From Oscillospiraceae bacterium (GTDB taxonomy: Bacteria > Bacillota > Clostridia > Oscillospirales > Oscillospiraceae): a stretch of 64,000 nt of DNA. The translations under genes were made by a program, and so were the position numbers. Position 1 is the first letter of the stretch, and each line of letters starts with the position of its first letter. The notes below the pieces were generated by a model that worked only from the letters and a program-made list of their open reading frames with translations, was not told the DNA's origin and made no database searches. Positions 52,231 through 60,272 of this stretch are shown here, in pieces. Location: contig WRAB01000006.1 in NCBI GenBank assembly GCA_009780435.1, forward strand, positions 51,960 to 115,959, given 5' to 3'.

Positions 52231-54102
52231 ATGGATAAGTATCTTGGTACCGTATTAGACGGCAGATATGAGCTCTTAGAGATTCTGGGAACCGGGGGCA
52301 TGGCCGTGGTCTATAAGGCCAGAGACAACCGGCTCAATCGGCTGGTGGCCCTTAAGATTCTCAAAGATGAGATGGCCTTAGACTCGGATTTCCGGCGCCG
52401 GTTCAAGACGGAGTCCCAGGCCGTCGCCATGTTGTCCAGCCCCAATATTGTGGCGGTGTACGACGTGGGCGAATCCGACGGGGTGGAGTATCTCGTCATG
52501 GAACTCATCGAGGGGATTACCCTCAAACAGTATATGAACCGGAAGGGACAGCTCAATTGGAAGGAGTCCCTACACTTTGCGACACAGATCACAAAGGCCC
52601 TCAGCCACGCCCACTCCAGGGGCATTATCCACCGGGATATTAAGCCCCACAACATCATGATTCTAAAAGACGGTAGCGTCAAAGTGGCCGATTTCGGCAT
52701 CGCTCGGCTCCAGGACAACAAGAGCTCGACGTTGACCCAGGAAGCTTTGGGGTCGGTCCATTACATCAGTCCGGAGCAGGCCAAAGGCGCCCAGGTGGAC
52801 GCCCGTTCGGACATATACTCTGTGGGTGTTGTGCTCTATGAGATGCTCACCAGCCGCCTGCCCTTTGAGGGGGACAACGCGGTCTCCGTGGCCATCCAGC
52901 ACATCAGTTCCATCCCCTTGGGGCCACGGGAGATCAACCCAGAGATCCCGCCGGGGCTGGAGAGTATCACCATGAAGGCCATGAACCCGGATCAGAACCT
53001 CCGCTATCAGACGGCGGACGAGATGCTCCGTGATTTTGAGGAGTTTCGGAAAAATCCCAATATGCTCTTTGCCTACGGCGGCGCCGCCGCTGCTGGATTT
53101 GCCGGTGGTGGCATGACGCCACCGCCGTCTCCGCCGCCTCCAATTCCTGCGCCGCCCCCCAAACGGGTCCCGGAGAGGAGACAACCGCCGGAGCAGAGCA
53201 AGAGAGAACGAGAAAACGAAAAGCACCGTAGCCGTAACAAAAAAGCAAAACGGGTTTCCACTTTTTTTGGGGTTGGTATCGTCTTATTGGTATTGGTGGT
53301 CATTGCCTTTTTCCTGGTGGGTAGTCTATTCGACAATCTGTTCCGCGGCAATACGGCCGAGCGCAGGGAAGTGCAAGATTTCACCGGGATGCAGATCAAT
53401 CATGTCTTAGACAACCGCGTCTTCGCGGATTTATATGACTTCACAGTCACAGAAGAGGCGACAGACGATGTCCAAGAGGGTACGATTGTCCGACAAAACC
53501 CCTCCGGAGGCAGAAGTGTCATGGAGGATGACGACGGTAGGATCGCCGTGCGGCTCTACGTGGCTGTGGCCACGGGCGCCATTGAGATGCCAAATCTGCT
53601 CAACCGCACCTTTGAGGACGCCCAGATCATGCTGACCGGATTGGGGATTCCATTGAACAATATCCAGAGGCGGGACGAGGCCAGCGACACGGTGACGGAA
53701 AACTTCATTGTCTCTACAGTGCCGGAAGCCGGAGATCCGGTGACGGACGGGATGACAGTCTGGATTTTCGTCAGCACTGGACCGAGCATTCAGATGGTCA
53801 CAGTGCCGAACCTCTCCGGTATGACTCTCAGCATTGCGGTCAATAATCTCCAGACCTTAGACTTAGACTACGGGACAATACTTGAGTTTAGCAACGCTGC
53901 CAACGGCACGGTCATCGGGCAGGATATTGCGGCTGGTACGTCCGTACCGACCAACACTCGCGTGATACTCACCATATCCCAGGGGCCGGAACCCACCCCG
54001 ACGCCCACCCCGACGCCTACCCCGACGCCTACCCCGACGCCCACCCCGACGGATACCGGCAACGGCGGTGATGGCGGCGATGGTGGCGATGGCGGCGAAT
54101 AG
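52231..54102 (+). CDS. prkC: PASTA-domain serine/threonine kinase
   Basis: PrkC is a membrane Hanks-type kinase that senses muropeptides or lipid II. The 623 residues hold a kinase domain (1-270) with GTGGMAVVYKA, Lys42, HRD at 134-136 and DFG at 154-156; a proline- and charge-rich juxtamembrane region (290-340); a membrane segment at about 345-367; three PASTA repeats (about 378-450, 450-520, 520-588); and a low-complexity tail of TP repeats and GGD. prpC lies upstream and rsgA 3 bases downstream. Confidence 0.95.
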   Translation: MDKYLGTVLDGRYELLEILGTGGMAVVYKARDNRLNRLVALKILKDEMALDSDFRRRFKTESQAVAMLSSPNIVAVYDVGESDGVEYLVMELIEGITLKQYMNRKGQLNWKESLHFATQITKALSHAHSRGIIHRDIKPHNIMILKDGSVKVADFGIARLQDNKSSTLTQEALGSVHYISPEQAKGAQVDARSDIYSVGVVLYEMLTSRLPFEGDNAVSVAIQHISSIPLGPREINPEIPPGLESITMKAMNPDQNLRYQTADEMLRDFEEFRKNPNMLFAYGGAAAAGFAGGGMTPPPSPPPPIPAPPPKRVPERRQPPEQSKRERENEKHRSRNKKAKRVSTFFGVGIVLLVLVVIAFFLVGSLFDNLFRGNTAERREVQDFTGMQINHVLDNRVFADLYDFTVTEEATDDVQEGTIVRQNPSGGRSVMEDDDGRIAVRLYVAVATGAIEMPNLLNRTFEDAQIMLTGLGIPLNNIQRRDEASDTVTENFIVSTVPEAGDPVTDGMTVWIFVSTGPSIQMVTVPNLSGMTLSIAVNNLQTLDLDYGTILEFSNAANGTVIGQDIAAGTSVPTNTRVILTISQGPEPTPTPTPTPTPTPTPTPTPTDTGNGGDGGDGGDGGE

Positions 54103-54105
54103 TGC

Positions 54106-55005
54106 ATGGACGGTGAGATTATTCGCGCACTGGCCGGATTCTACTACGTCCAGGGGGACGATCAAGGGGACGACGAATCGCCAATTGAGTGCAGGGCACG
54201 GGGCAGATTTCGCAAGGACGGCACCTCGCCTCTGGTGGGGGATCGGGTCACCTTCTCCATGACAGGTGCGGGGAAGGGGGTCATTGAGACCATCCATCCC
54301 CGGCGCAATCTCTTCGTCCGCCCGCCGGTGGCCAACGTAGACTGTATGATCGCCCTGGGCAGCGGAGTGAATCCCATCACGGACCCGTTTCTGATTGATC
54401 GGATCACGGCCATTGCGGACTCAAAGGACTGTCAGGTCATCATCTGCGTCAACAAAAGCGACCTCCACCGGGGAGATGATCTCTTCGCCATCTACACCGC
54501 CGCCGGATTTCTCACCATCCGCACCAGTGCGAAGACCGGGGAGGGAATTGATTCGCTTCGATCCGCCATCTCCGGCAAGGTCTGCGCCTTTGTGGGCAAT
54601 TCCGGAGTGGGGAAAAGCAGCGTATTAAACGCCTTAGAGCCGGGGTTCACCCTCAAAACGGCGGCGGTCAGCGAAAAGCTGGGACGGGGCCGTCACACCA
54701 CCCGGCACGTGGAGTTGTTCCCCCTATCCTGTGGCGCAAAAGTGGCGGATACGCCGGGATTTTCCTCTTTTGACATCGAAAAGATGGATCTCACCATTAA
54801 AGAAGAGTTACAATACGCCTTCCGGGACTTTGCCCCCTACATCGGACAATGCCAGTTTAGAGACTGCGCCCACGTCGGCGAGCAGGGCTGCGCCGTGATT
54901 GCCGCCCTCGAGCGAGGGGAGATACAGCGCACCCGCTATGAGAGCTATGTCCGGCTATACAACCAGGCGAAAGCCATCAAGCCGTGGGAGCGGCGGAGAG
55001 AATAG
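54106..55005 (+). CDS. rsgA: Ribosome small subunit-dependent GTPase RsgA
   Basis: RsgA is a circularly permuted GTPase that checks 30S maturation. The 299 residues have an N-terminal OB-fold (1-70), the G4 element INKSD before the P-loop GNSGVGKS (164-171), then TPGFSSFDI as G3, and a C-terminal zinc cluster with CQFRDCAHVGEQGC. The prpC-prkC-rsgA order is standard; rpe and thiN, which often come next, are absent. Confidence 0.95.
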   Translation: MDGEIIRALAGFYYVQGDDQGDDESPIECRARGRFRKDGTSPLVGDRVTFSMTGAGKGVIETIHPRRNLFVRPPVANVDCMIALGSGVNPITDPFLIDRITAIADSKDCQVIICVNKSDLHRGDDLFAIYTAAGFLTIRTSAKTGEGIDSLRSAISGKVCAFVGNSGVGKSSVLNALEPGFTLKTAAVSEKLGRGRHTTRHVELFPLSCGAKVADTPGFSSFDIEKMDLTIKEELQYAFRDFAPYIGQCQFRDCAHVGEQGCAVIAALERGEIQRTRYESYVRLYNQAKAIKPWERRRE

Positions 55006-55015
55006 CGGGCAGAAT

Positions 55016-55062
55016 TAAAAACAGCCAGTAAAGGGTGTCCCTTTTACTGGCTGTTTTTATTT
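55016..55062 (+). terminator. Rho-independent terminator after rsgA
   Basis: ACAGCCAGTAAAGGG (55021-55035) pairs with CCCTTTTACTGGCTGT (55039-55054), one base bulged, followed by TTTTATTTTT. It closes the long housekeeping transcript. Confidence 0.9.
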
Positions 55063-55080
55063 TTCCAGCTTGACGTATGC

Positions 55081-55341
55081 TTATTGCCCATAACTTTCAT
55101 AAAAATCGTGCAACAGTTCTTTTTCTGATACGTTTAATATTTCACAAAAACATGCCAACTCATAATCAGTTACAATTCGAGTGTTATTTTCAATTTTACT
55201 TATCATCTGCTGGTCGATATTCACATTCATTGTCTGCATTTTGGCTGCTAATGCTGTTTGCGACAGTCCGCATTTTATCCTTGCCAGTTTCAGTTGTTTA
55301 GAGATTATATTCTTGTTTTCGTAAAATAATATTTTCTTCAC
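55081..55341 (-). CDS. XRE-family transcriptional regulator
   Basis: An 86-residue helix-turn-helix protein: LKLARIKCGLSQTALAAKM...QQMISKIENNTRIVTDYELACFCEILNVS. The GTG start at 55341 has GTAGGTGAG upstream. It is transcribed away from an AbrB-like gene; the shared 100-base gap holds an inverted repeat around the promoter of that gene, a natural target for this regulator. Confidence 0.82.
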   Translation of the reverse strand: MKKILFYENKNIISKQLKLARIKCGLSQTALAAKMQTMNVNIDQQMISKIENNTRIVTDYELACFCEILNVSEKELLHDFYESYGQ

Positions 55342-55363
55342 AATAACTCACCTACGGCAATGC

Positions 55364-55422
55364 AACGTATTTTACTTGACTTTAGCATAATCATTGCCAT
55401 ATAATACGTTACATAAACGTAA
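55364..55422. promoter_or_regulatory. Promoter and candidate operator in the divergent gap
   Basis: TTGACT (55376-55381) and TATAAT (55400-55405) are 18 bases apart for the plus-strand gene. AACGTAT (55364-55370) and ATACGTT (55404-55410) are perfect complements flanking it, and AACGTAA (55416-55422) is a third half-site. The arrangement suggests repression by the divergent XRE protein. Confidence 0.6.
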
Positions 55423-55462
55423 TTCAGGGATTGCTTAAGTGAGATTGAAAGGGGAGAGCGAC

Positions 55463-56038
55463 GTGCCAACGGCCACGAGTATCCTTGAGCAAGAGTATTT
55501 TTTGGAGTTTCCTGTCGCCGTGCGCAAAGAAATGGATATCCAGATCGGCGACCACTTTTTTGCCTATCGGGATCCACAGCAGACGCTGGTCCTATCCAGG
55601 GATCGCCCAAGCAAATCAAGGTATTGCAATGTCGTAGAGTTCCGTGTGGCGCGTGGCGCCATCCTGCCCTATGGGTTTTTGCACCGGATGCGGATTCAAC
55701 CAGGGGATATGCTGGAACTAACAGTGGAAAATAACAAGGTTGCAATACAAAAAAGCGGTGAGATATCGCTCTTTTCTCCCCTTGGCCGCACAGCGACCCT
55801 AGAGGCAAAATTGCGTCGAGAGCTTGCGACACCGCCCAGGTTCTTCAGCCAAAGTTTTCGAGAAGATGTCTACTCCGTGCTGGCGTTGACCGAGTGGCGG
55901 GAAGATACTATGCTCCGCCTCATACAGACGCCCAATCTCTTGCAGGAGGTAATGCGGTCACTCCACACCGATGATGTGTTTTCGATATTTTTTGAACAGA
56001 GGGTCAAAGATTTGACATTAGAACTGGTGGAGAAGTGA
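55463..56038 (+). CDS. Double AbrB-like DNA-binding protein
   Basis: A 191-residue protein with two tandem swapped-hairpin-like modules: EYFLEFPVAVRKEMDIQIGDHFFAYRD and VEFRVARGAILPYGFLHRMRIQPGDMLELTVENNKVAI. Both match the AbrB/SpoVT pattern of a strand, a Pro turn, a helix and a PGD turn. A helical C-terminal region of unknown role follows (residues 105-191). GTG at 55463 has GGGGAGAG upstream. A transition-state or sporulation regulator is a reasonable guess, not more. Confidence 0.62.
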   Translation: MPTATSILEQEYFLEFPVAVRKEMDIQIGDHFFAYRDPQQTLVLSRDRPSKSRYCNVVEFRVARGAILPYGFLHRMRIQPGDMLELTVENNKVAIQKSGEISLFSPLGRTATLEAKLRRELATPPRFFSQSFREDVYSVLALTEWREDTMLRLIQTPNLLQEVMRSLHTDDVFSIFFEQRVKDLTLELVEK

Positions 56039-56133
56039 CTATATAATCTGCTGATTCCATGCCCCCCACAGACACCAAATGCCGTCTTTTACGTATACTG
56101 TAGTAATTACAGAATCGAAAGGCGGCATTTTCT

Positions 56134-56292
56134 ATGAAATGGCCCAGTTATCTCAAGACCAGGCGGAGCGGCTACATTCTTGCCGCCGTCGGGGCGGTTA
56201 TGCTCGTGTCCCTGGTCGTGCCATTCTGGTTCTGGTGGCTGATCATTGGCATCGGCTTTCTCTGCGGGGGATTTTATTTGTTGAGACGATAA
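56134..56292 (+). CDS. Small single-pass membrane protein
   Basis: A 52-residue protein: basic N-terminus (MKWPSYLKTRRSGY), hydrophobic segment at 15-47 rich in Trp/Phe, and a short LLRR end. The ribosome site is modest (GAAAGGCGG). It precedes spoVM by 16 bases and may share its transcript, hence a sporulation membrane role is possible. It is too short for many gene finders. Confidence 0.6.
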   Translation: MKWPSYLKTRRSGYILAAVGAVMLVSLVVPFWFWWLIIGIGFLCGGFYLLRR

Positions 56293-56308
56293 AATAGGAG
56301 GTGGCGAG

Positions 56309-56380
56309 ATGAAAATCGTCGTGTTGCGGTCGCCGAAGGCCCTGCGGGGCATTTTGCGGAAGATTTTTCGGATGAAGTAA
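56309..56380 (+). CDS. spoVM: Stage V sporulation protein SpoVM
   Basis: A 23-residue amphipathic peptide, MKIVVLRSPKALRGILRKIF followed by RMK, preceded by AGGAGGTG. It matches the length and pattern of SpoVM (26 residues in B. subtilis), with the helix-breaking Pro at position 9. SpoVM embeds in the outer forespore membrane and anchors SpoIVA. Its position downstream of prkC-rsgA is the conserved Firmicutes location and supports the call. Confidence 0.82.
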   Translation: MKIVVLRSPKALRGILRKIFRMK

Positions 56381-56389
56381 AACAAGCTA

Positions 56390-56419
56390 GTCATAGCGGG
56401 CCATGCCCTCTCATAGAAT
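56390..56419 (+). promoter_or_regulatory. Possible sigma-E type promoter of sipL
   Basis: GTCATAG (56390-56396) and CATAGAAT (56412-56419) are 15 bases apart. The -10 matches the sigma-E consensus CATACAAT in seven of eight positions. sipL and spoVM are sigma-E genes in related species; the site is a guess from sequence. Confidence 0.35.
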
Positions 56420-56470
56420 CCTAGTAGTATTTCTATTACTCCGGAATCAAAAAGCAGGAAATGTTACAGT

Positions 56471-56511
56471 GTTTCCCCGCCTGGATTGGGGCAAACAGTT
56501 TCCTACTGTTT
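56471..56511. repeat. Hairpin of the CCCCGCC family, variant loop, plus a second small hairpin
   Basis: GTTTCCCCGCC...GGGGCAAAC (56471-56496) is a near-palindrome with the core CCCCGCCTGGATTGGGG, like the one at 28844. AAACAGT/ACTGTTT (56493-56511) follows. No gene lies here; it is the leader of sipL. Confidence 0.6.
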
Positions 56512-56553
56512 GGTACAAGGAGTAATAGTAGGAGAAAGGAGAGGGGCAAGCCT

Positions 56554-58086
56554 ATGGAAGCGAAGTTGAGGACAGAGGCAATCGAATACCTCAAGCATGC
56601 ATGTAACACCAGTTTTACCCAGGAGGAGACGGCGGAAACCATCGTGCCGGACGCCTATCCCGATATGCAGACCATTGTAGACGTGGAGGGCAATATCACC
56701 CTGCGCAGTAAGACGGCGGAGGCCGGTAGAGTGTCCTTAAACGGCGCAATAGCGGCCTCAGTGGTCTATCTGCCCGAGGGGGAAGAGCGGCTGCGCAAGC
56801 TGGAACTCACCATCCCCTTCACCGCCGGATGTGACGCCAGTGATGTGACCGACGACACCAAGATATGTGTCATGGCAACTCTCATTGGCATTGACGCCAG
56901 GATGCTAAACTCCCGCAAGGCCTTAGTCCGGGCGGAGATCCTGGTGGAGATTCAGGGCTATGGAGACAGCGTACTGGACTACGCCGCCGAGATTGAGGAC
57001 GCGGCGGAAGCGGGACTACAGATTCGTCGGGAGGAGGTAGAGGTCAGTTTTGTATCCCAGGTGCGGGAGAAGACCTTTGCCATCTCGGACGAGTTTCATC
57101 TTCCGGCGGGATTGCCGCCCCTTGGAGAGATTTTAAAATCCCAGGTGCGGCTATCTACGGATGATGTGAAAAATGTAGGCAATAAACTGATTTTCAAGGG
57201 TACGGCAGCCATCCACGCCATGTATGCCGCCCAGCAGACGGGGGAACCACATACGGTGGAATTTGCCGCTACCTTCTCCCAGATCATGGAGATGGAGGGC
57301 GAAGCCGACGAGGGGGCCTATGAGATTGCCCTGATGCTCACCAACGTCTATCTGGAGAGTGGTACATCCGAGGGCGGCACTATGGCGGTGGAGCTCCATC
57401 TGGTGGCCCAGGCCGTAGAGGTGCGGCGGCACGTGCTCCCCTACATATCCGACGCCTACAGCACCCGCTTCTCCCTGGAGACAGGGCGGATGGAGCACCA
57501 GTTAGAGAGCATGGAGCCTCCACAGGAACTGGGTGCCGAGGTGCGGGAGAGCGTAGAACTCCCCGTGGGGATGGTGCGGGTAGTGGATTATTCCGTGCGC
57601 ACAGGGAAGGTAAACGTCGGCCAAGAGGGCGGCAGGTTGCAACTGAAATCCGCCGTGAACGTCTCGGCGATCTATCTGACAGAGGAGGGTGGCCTCACGG
57701 CCCTCAACCGCCGATTCGAGGTCGCAGCGGAGATGGATATTATGCCGCACATGGCCTATACTGCCACAATCCGGGCGGGGGAAAGTGCTCAGATCATCCC
57801 CGGCGCAGATGGGGCAGAAATCCGGGTACCTGTTCAGTTTATGGTGCGCCCCTGTCGGAAGATGCGGTTTGCCGCCCTCAACGCCCTGCGCTGGGACGAG
57901 GAACACCCCCGTGACCTGGCGAGTTTGCCCAGTGTGGTGGTCTTCTCCGCCGAGGGCGGCGAGAGCCTCTGGCACTTGGCCAAGCGCTACTGCTCTACAG
58001 AGGCGCTGATCGTGGGGGCAAATGGGATCGGCGAAGATGCAGTGCCCTATCCGGGGCAGATGTTTATTATCCCGAAGGCACGGTAG
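56554..58086 (+). CDS. sipL: SPOCS/LysM spore coat morphogenesis protein, SipL-like
   Basis: A 510-residue protein with repeated DUF3794/SPOCS domains (about 25-140, 180-290, 320-430; DAYPDMQTIVDVEGNI near the start) and a C-terminal LysM domain at about 462-508 (EGGESLWHLAKRY...YPGQMFIIPK). In C. difficile SipL uses its LysM to bind SpoIVA and organise the coat. Here spoVM lies just upstream, the other SpoIVA partner. ATG at 56554 has GGAGAAAGGAG upstream. Confidence 0.88.
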   Translation: MEAKLRTEAIEYLKHACNTSFTQEETAETIVPDAYPDMQTIVDVEGNITLRSKTAEAGRVSLNGAIAASVVYLPEGEERLRKLELTIPFTAGCDASDVTDDTKICVMATLIGIDARMLNSRKALVRAEILVEIQGYGDSVLDYAAEIEDAAEAGLQIRREEVEVSFVSQVREKTFAISDEFHLPAGLPPLGEILKSQVRLSTDDVKNVGNKLIFKGTAAIHAMYAAQQTGEPHTVEFAATFSQIMEMEGEADEGAYEIALMLTNVYLESGTSEGGTMAVELHLVAQAVEVRRHVLPYISDAYSTRFSLETGRMEHQLESMEPPQELGAEVRESVELPVGMVRVVDYSVRTGKVNVGQEGGRLQLKSAVNVSAIYLTEEGGLTALNRRFEVAAEMDIMPHMAYTATIRAGESAQIIPGADGAEIRVPVQFMVRPCRKMRFAALNALRWDEEHPRDLASLPSVVVFSAEGGESLWHLAKRYCSTEALIVGANGIGEDAVPYPGQMFIIPKAR

Positions 58087-58087
58087 C

Positions 58088-58135
58088 AGACAGTCATAAA
58101 AGCGGCGAGGAAACTCGCCGCTTTTATGACTGTCT
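58088..58135 (+). terminator. Perfect 22-bp stem-loop after sipL
   Basis: Bases 58088-58109 and 58114-58135 are exact complements around a GAAA tetraloop. The T-rich part lies within the stem and no T-run follows, so it may act as a terminator or a processing barrier. Confidence 0.65.
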
Positions 58136-58153
58136 AACAGGTTAAACCACGGG

Positions 58154-58189
58154 AAAACATGCCTTTTCATGAAGAAGGGGCATGTTTTT
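58154..58189. terminator. Second terminator before the TIR/RyR operon
   Basis: AAAACATGCC (58154-58163) pairs with GGCATGTTTT (58179-58188), with a T-run at the end of the stem. With the preceding hairpin it isolates the operon. Confidence 0.7.
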
Positions 58190-58231
58190 CATCGTTTTGG
58201 TACATCCTTCAGTGCTCTAAGCGAAAGCCAG

Positions 58232-58260
58232 TTTATTTTTGGCAATGGTTATGCTATACT
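58232..58260 (+). promoter_or_regulatory. Candidate promoter of the TIR/RyR operon
   Basis: TTTATT (58232-58237) and TATACT (58255-58260) are 17 bases apart. The weak -35 suggests low basal expression or an activator. It places the first gene's start after 58267. Confidence 0.5.
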
Positions 58261-58295
58261 TATTCTGGTTGCAACCATCTGAGGGGGTGAGCGAA

Positions 58296-60269
58296 ATGTC
58301 GATGTTCTCCATGGTTCTAATGATTCTATTTTCTTTTATTGCCTTTGTGCTCGGTGTTTTTTATTTGCTGGCAAAATACAAGCGCATCACATTAACGATC
58401 TGCTCGTTTTTTATATTAATTGGGTTCGGGCTTTACACCGCGGGCTATTTATCATTTGGTGAAGGCTTTGCACACACGCTCTTAGCGGCATTGCGCGGAC
58501 TCTTCAGCACGGCGCGTATGTTCATTATGAGCCATGACTATGGCGTAATCGCTTCTGTACAGGGTGCTCAATGGCTGACAGAGAATATATGGCTACAAAT
58601 TCTATTTTGGCTTGCACATGTGTCGGCGGCCATTGTAATGCAAGCGGTCTTGTTTTCTTTATTTGGCCAGAAGATGATGGAATCATTTCGTTTGCGCTTT
58701 GGGTTGCACAAAGAAGTGTATATCATCAAAGGGAGCGACATAAATGCGCTCATGTTAGGTGAAAATATTGCAACCCACGATATGACGCAAAAGTCGCCGG
58801 ATCCGAAGCGCCTCGTTCTTTTTTTGCTGGAAGAAAATAGACATATGGAGCAATCATTAAAAAAAGCCGTCTATTTTGGCGGGATTGCAAGAGTTCTAAA
58901 CAGGAAAAATGACCTTCGGCATTATCTGGACAAAGCAGGGTTTGGGAAGTGGAGAAGCCGCAGAAAAAAGTATCATGTTATTTTAATGCCGGAAGACACA
59001 TCCGTGCCGGATGATGCGCTGGACGTAGCGGAATACGCGAAAGAAAAAGCGGTGACAAGTGAAAACCTGGATATTTTTGTGATTGTCTCATCCGAGTTTG
59101 AATGGATACGTGAGCAAATTGAATCTTTTACTCAAAATCAAAATGCGAGATCAAAATTCCCCTGTACATTCCATATGATCAATGAAATGGATTTGCTTGT
59201 CAGGGCGATGTTGGAGAAGCATCCTCCCTATCAGTGTAAGGGGCTTCGTTTTTCGGGGGGTATAGCAAAACGTCAGTTTAATGCCATGATATTAGGCTTA
59301 GGCGATGTCGGGAAGCAGGCACTTTTGCATCTGATTATGAATGGACAGTTTATCACAAAAGATAGAAGCCGTATGCGCGCAATTGTTGTTGATAAAGAAA
59401 AAGACCATGCGTGCGGGTCATTTTGGTCCTGCTATCCGGCATTAAAACCGCCCTTGAATCTCGTCTGTGAAATCAAGCCTGAAAGCTGTGATGTGTGGAG
59501 CGAAGACTTCCTTGCCTTGCTGGACAAATGGCATGATATAGACTATATTATAGTTGCATTAAACGGCAACAAAGAGAACAAAGATGTTGCTAGAATTATA
59601 CGGCAGTATTATAAAAGCAAGGGGACGACGCTCCCTGTGATTGCGGTTTCCGAAAAAAATGAAGGACTACATAGAGTACAGCAAGGCGACGTTTTTACCT
59701 TTGGCTGTCGTGAAGAAATATATAAAGATGCTGTCATCATTCGGGAAAAAACAGACCGTGTGGCAAAAGCGATACATAACGTATACGGCGGGCTGCCGCC
59801 GTGGCATGCACTTGATTGGTTTCGGCAGGAGAGCAATCGGGCAATGGCGAACTTCATCCCCGCTATGTTGAAACTGGCAAATATAAGCGAAGAAAAGGCC
59901 ATAGAAGAAGAGGCGCTTACCGAAGACCCCGCATTGGCAGAGGTTCTTGCCGAGACGGAGCACCTTCGCTGGAACGCATTTCACGCGGCAATGGGGTATG
60001 AGACCATTTCTATTGATGAGATGCAAAAGCGGTTTGGGGCGTACAACGGGGATAGCGATCCGCTGGAATATGCCCGCAGGGACTCCGGAGACCGCTTGCA
60101 CGTATGCTTGGCGCCGTGGAATGACTTAGATGCGGTTAGCGAGACATACAGAGAATTGGCGCACCGTACAGATAACAAAAAAGAGCAGATGCGAGATTTC
60201 AAAGCGAATGACCGTAGCATCGTCCAATACATACCTAAATTTTTGAGAGCGGCGAGAGGAGAGCGATAA
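58296..60269 (+). CDS. Membrane protein with Rossmann (TrkA-N-like) domains and a C-terminal RyR-type domain
   Basis: A 657-residue protein. Three or four membrane segments lie in residues 4-125 (4-26, 31-52, about 98-122). A first Rossmann-like region spans about 133-290; a second, TrkA-N-like one (about 328-470) has GLGDVG at 334-339. The C-terminal part (about 545-650) resembles the RyR domain: LAETEHLRWNAFHAAMGYE and HVCLAPWNDLD. Such TrkA-N/RyR proteins are predicted channels or sensors in nucleotide-based conflict systems. ATG at 58296 follows GAGGGGGTG. AT-richer than flanking core genes. Confidence 0.75.
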   Translation: MSMFSMVLMILFSFIAFVLGVFYLLAKYKRITLTICSFFILIGFGLYTAGYLSFGEGFAHTLLAALRGLFSTARMFIMSHDYGVIASVQGAQWLTENIWLQILFWLAHVSAAIVMQAVLFSLFGQKMMESFRLRFGLHKEVYIIKGSDINALMLGENIATHDMTQKSPDPKRLVLFLLEENRHMEQSLKKAVYFGGIARVLNRKNDLRHYLDKAGFGKWRSRRKKYHVILMPEDTSVPDDALDVAEYAKEKAVTSENLDIFVIVSSEFEWIREQIESFTQNQNARSKFPCTFHMINEMDLLVRAMLEKHPPYQCKGLRFSGGIAKRQFNAMILGLGDVGKQALLHLIMNGQFITKDRSRMRAIVVDKEKDHACGSFWSCYPALKPPLNLVCEIKPESCDVWSEDFLALLDKWHDIDYIIVALNGNKENKDVARIIRQYYKSKGTTLPVIAVSEKNEGLHRVQQGDVFTFGCREEIYKDAVIIREKTDRVAKAIHNVYGGLPPWHALDWFRQESNRAMANFIPAMLKLANISEEKAIEEEALTEDPALAEVLAETEHLRWNAFHAAMGYETISIDEMQKRFGAYNGDSDPLEYARRDSGDRLHVCLAPWNDLDAVSETYRELAHRTDNKKEQMRDFKANDRSIVQYIPKFLRAARGER

Positions 60270-60272
60270 CAC

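Noticed and set aside
56079..56297. 72-residue frame covering the small membrane gene
   Set aside because: Its residues show no pattern, while the other frame from 56134 gives a clean basic-hydrophobic-RR membrane protein.
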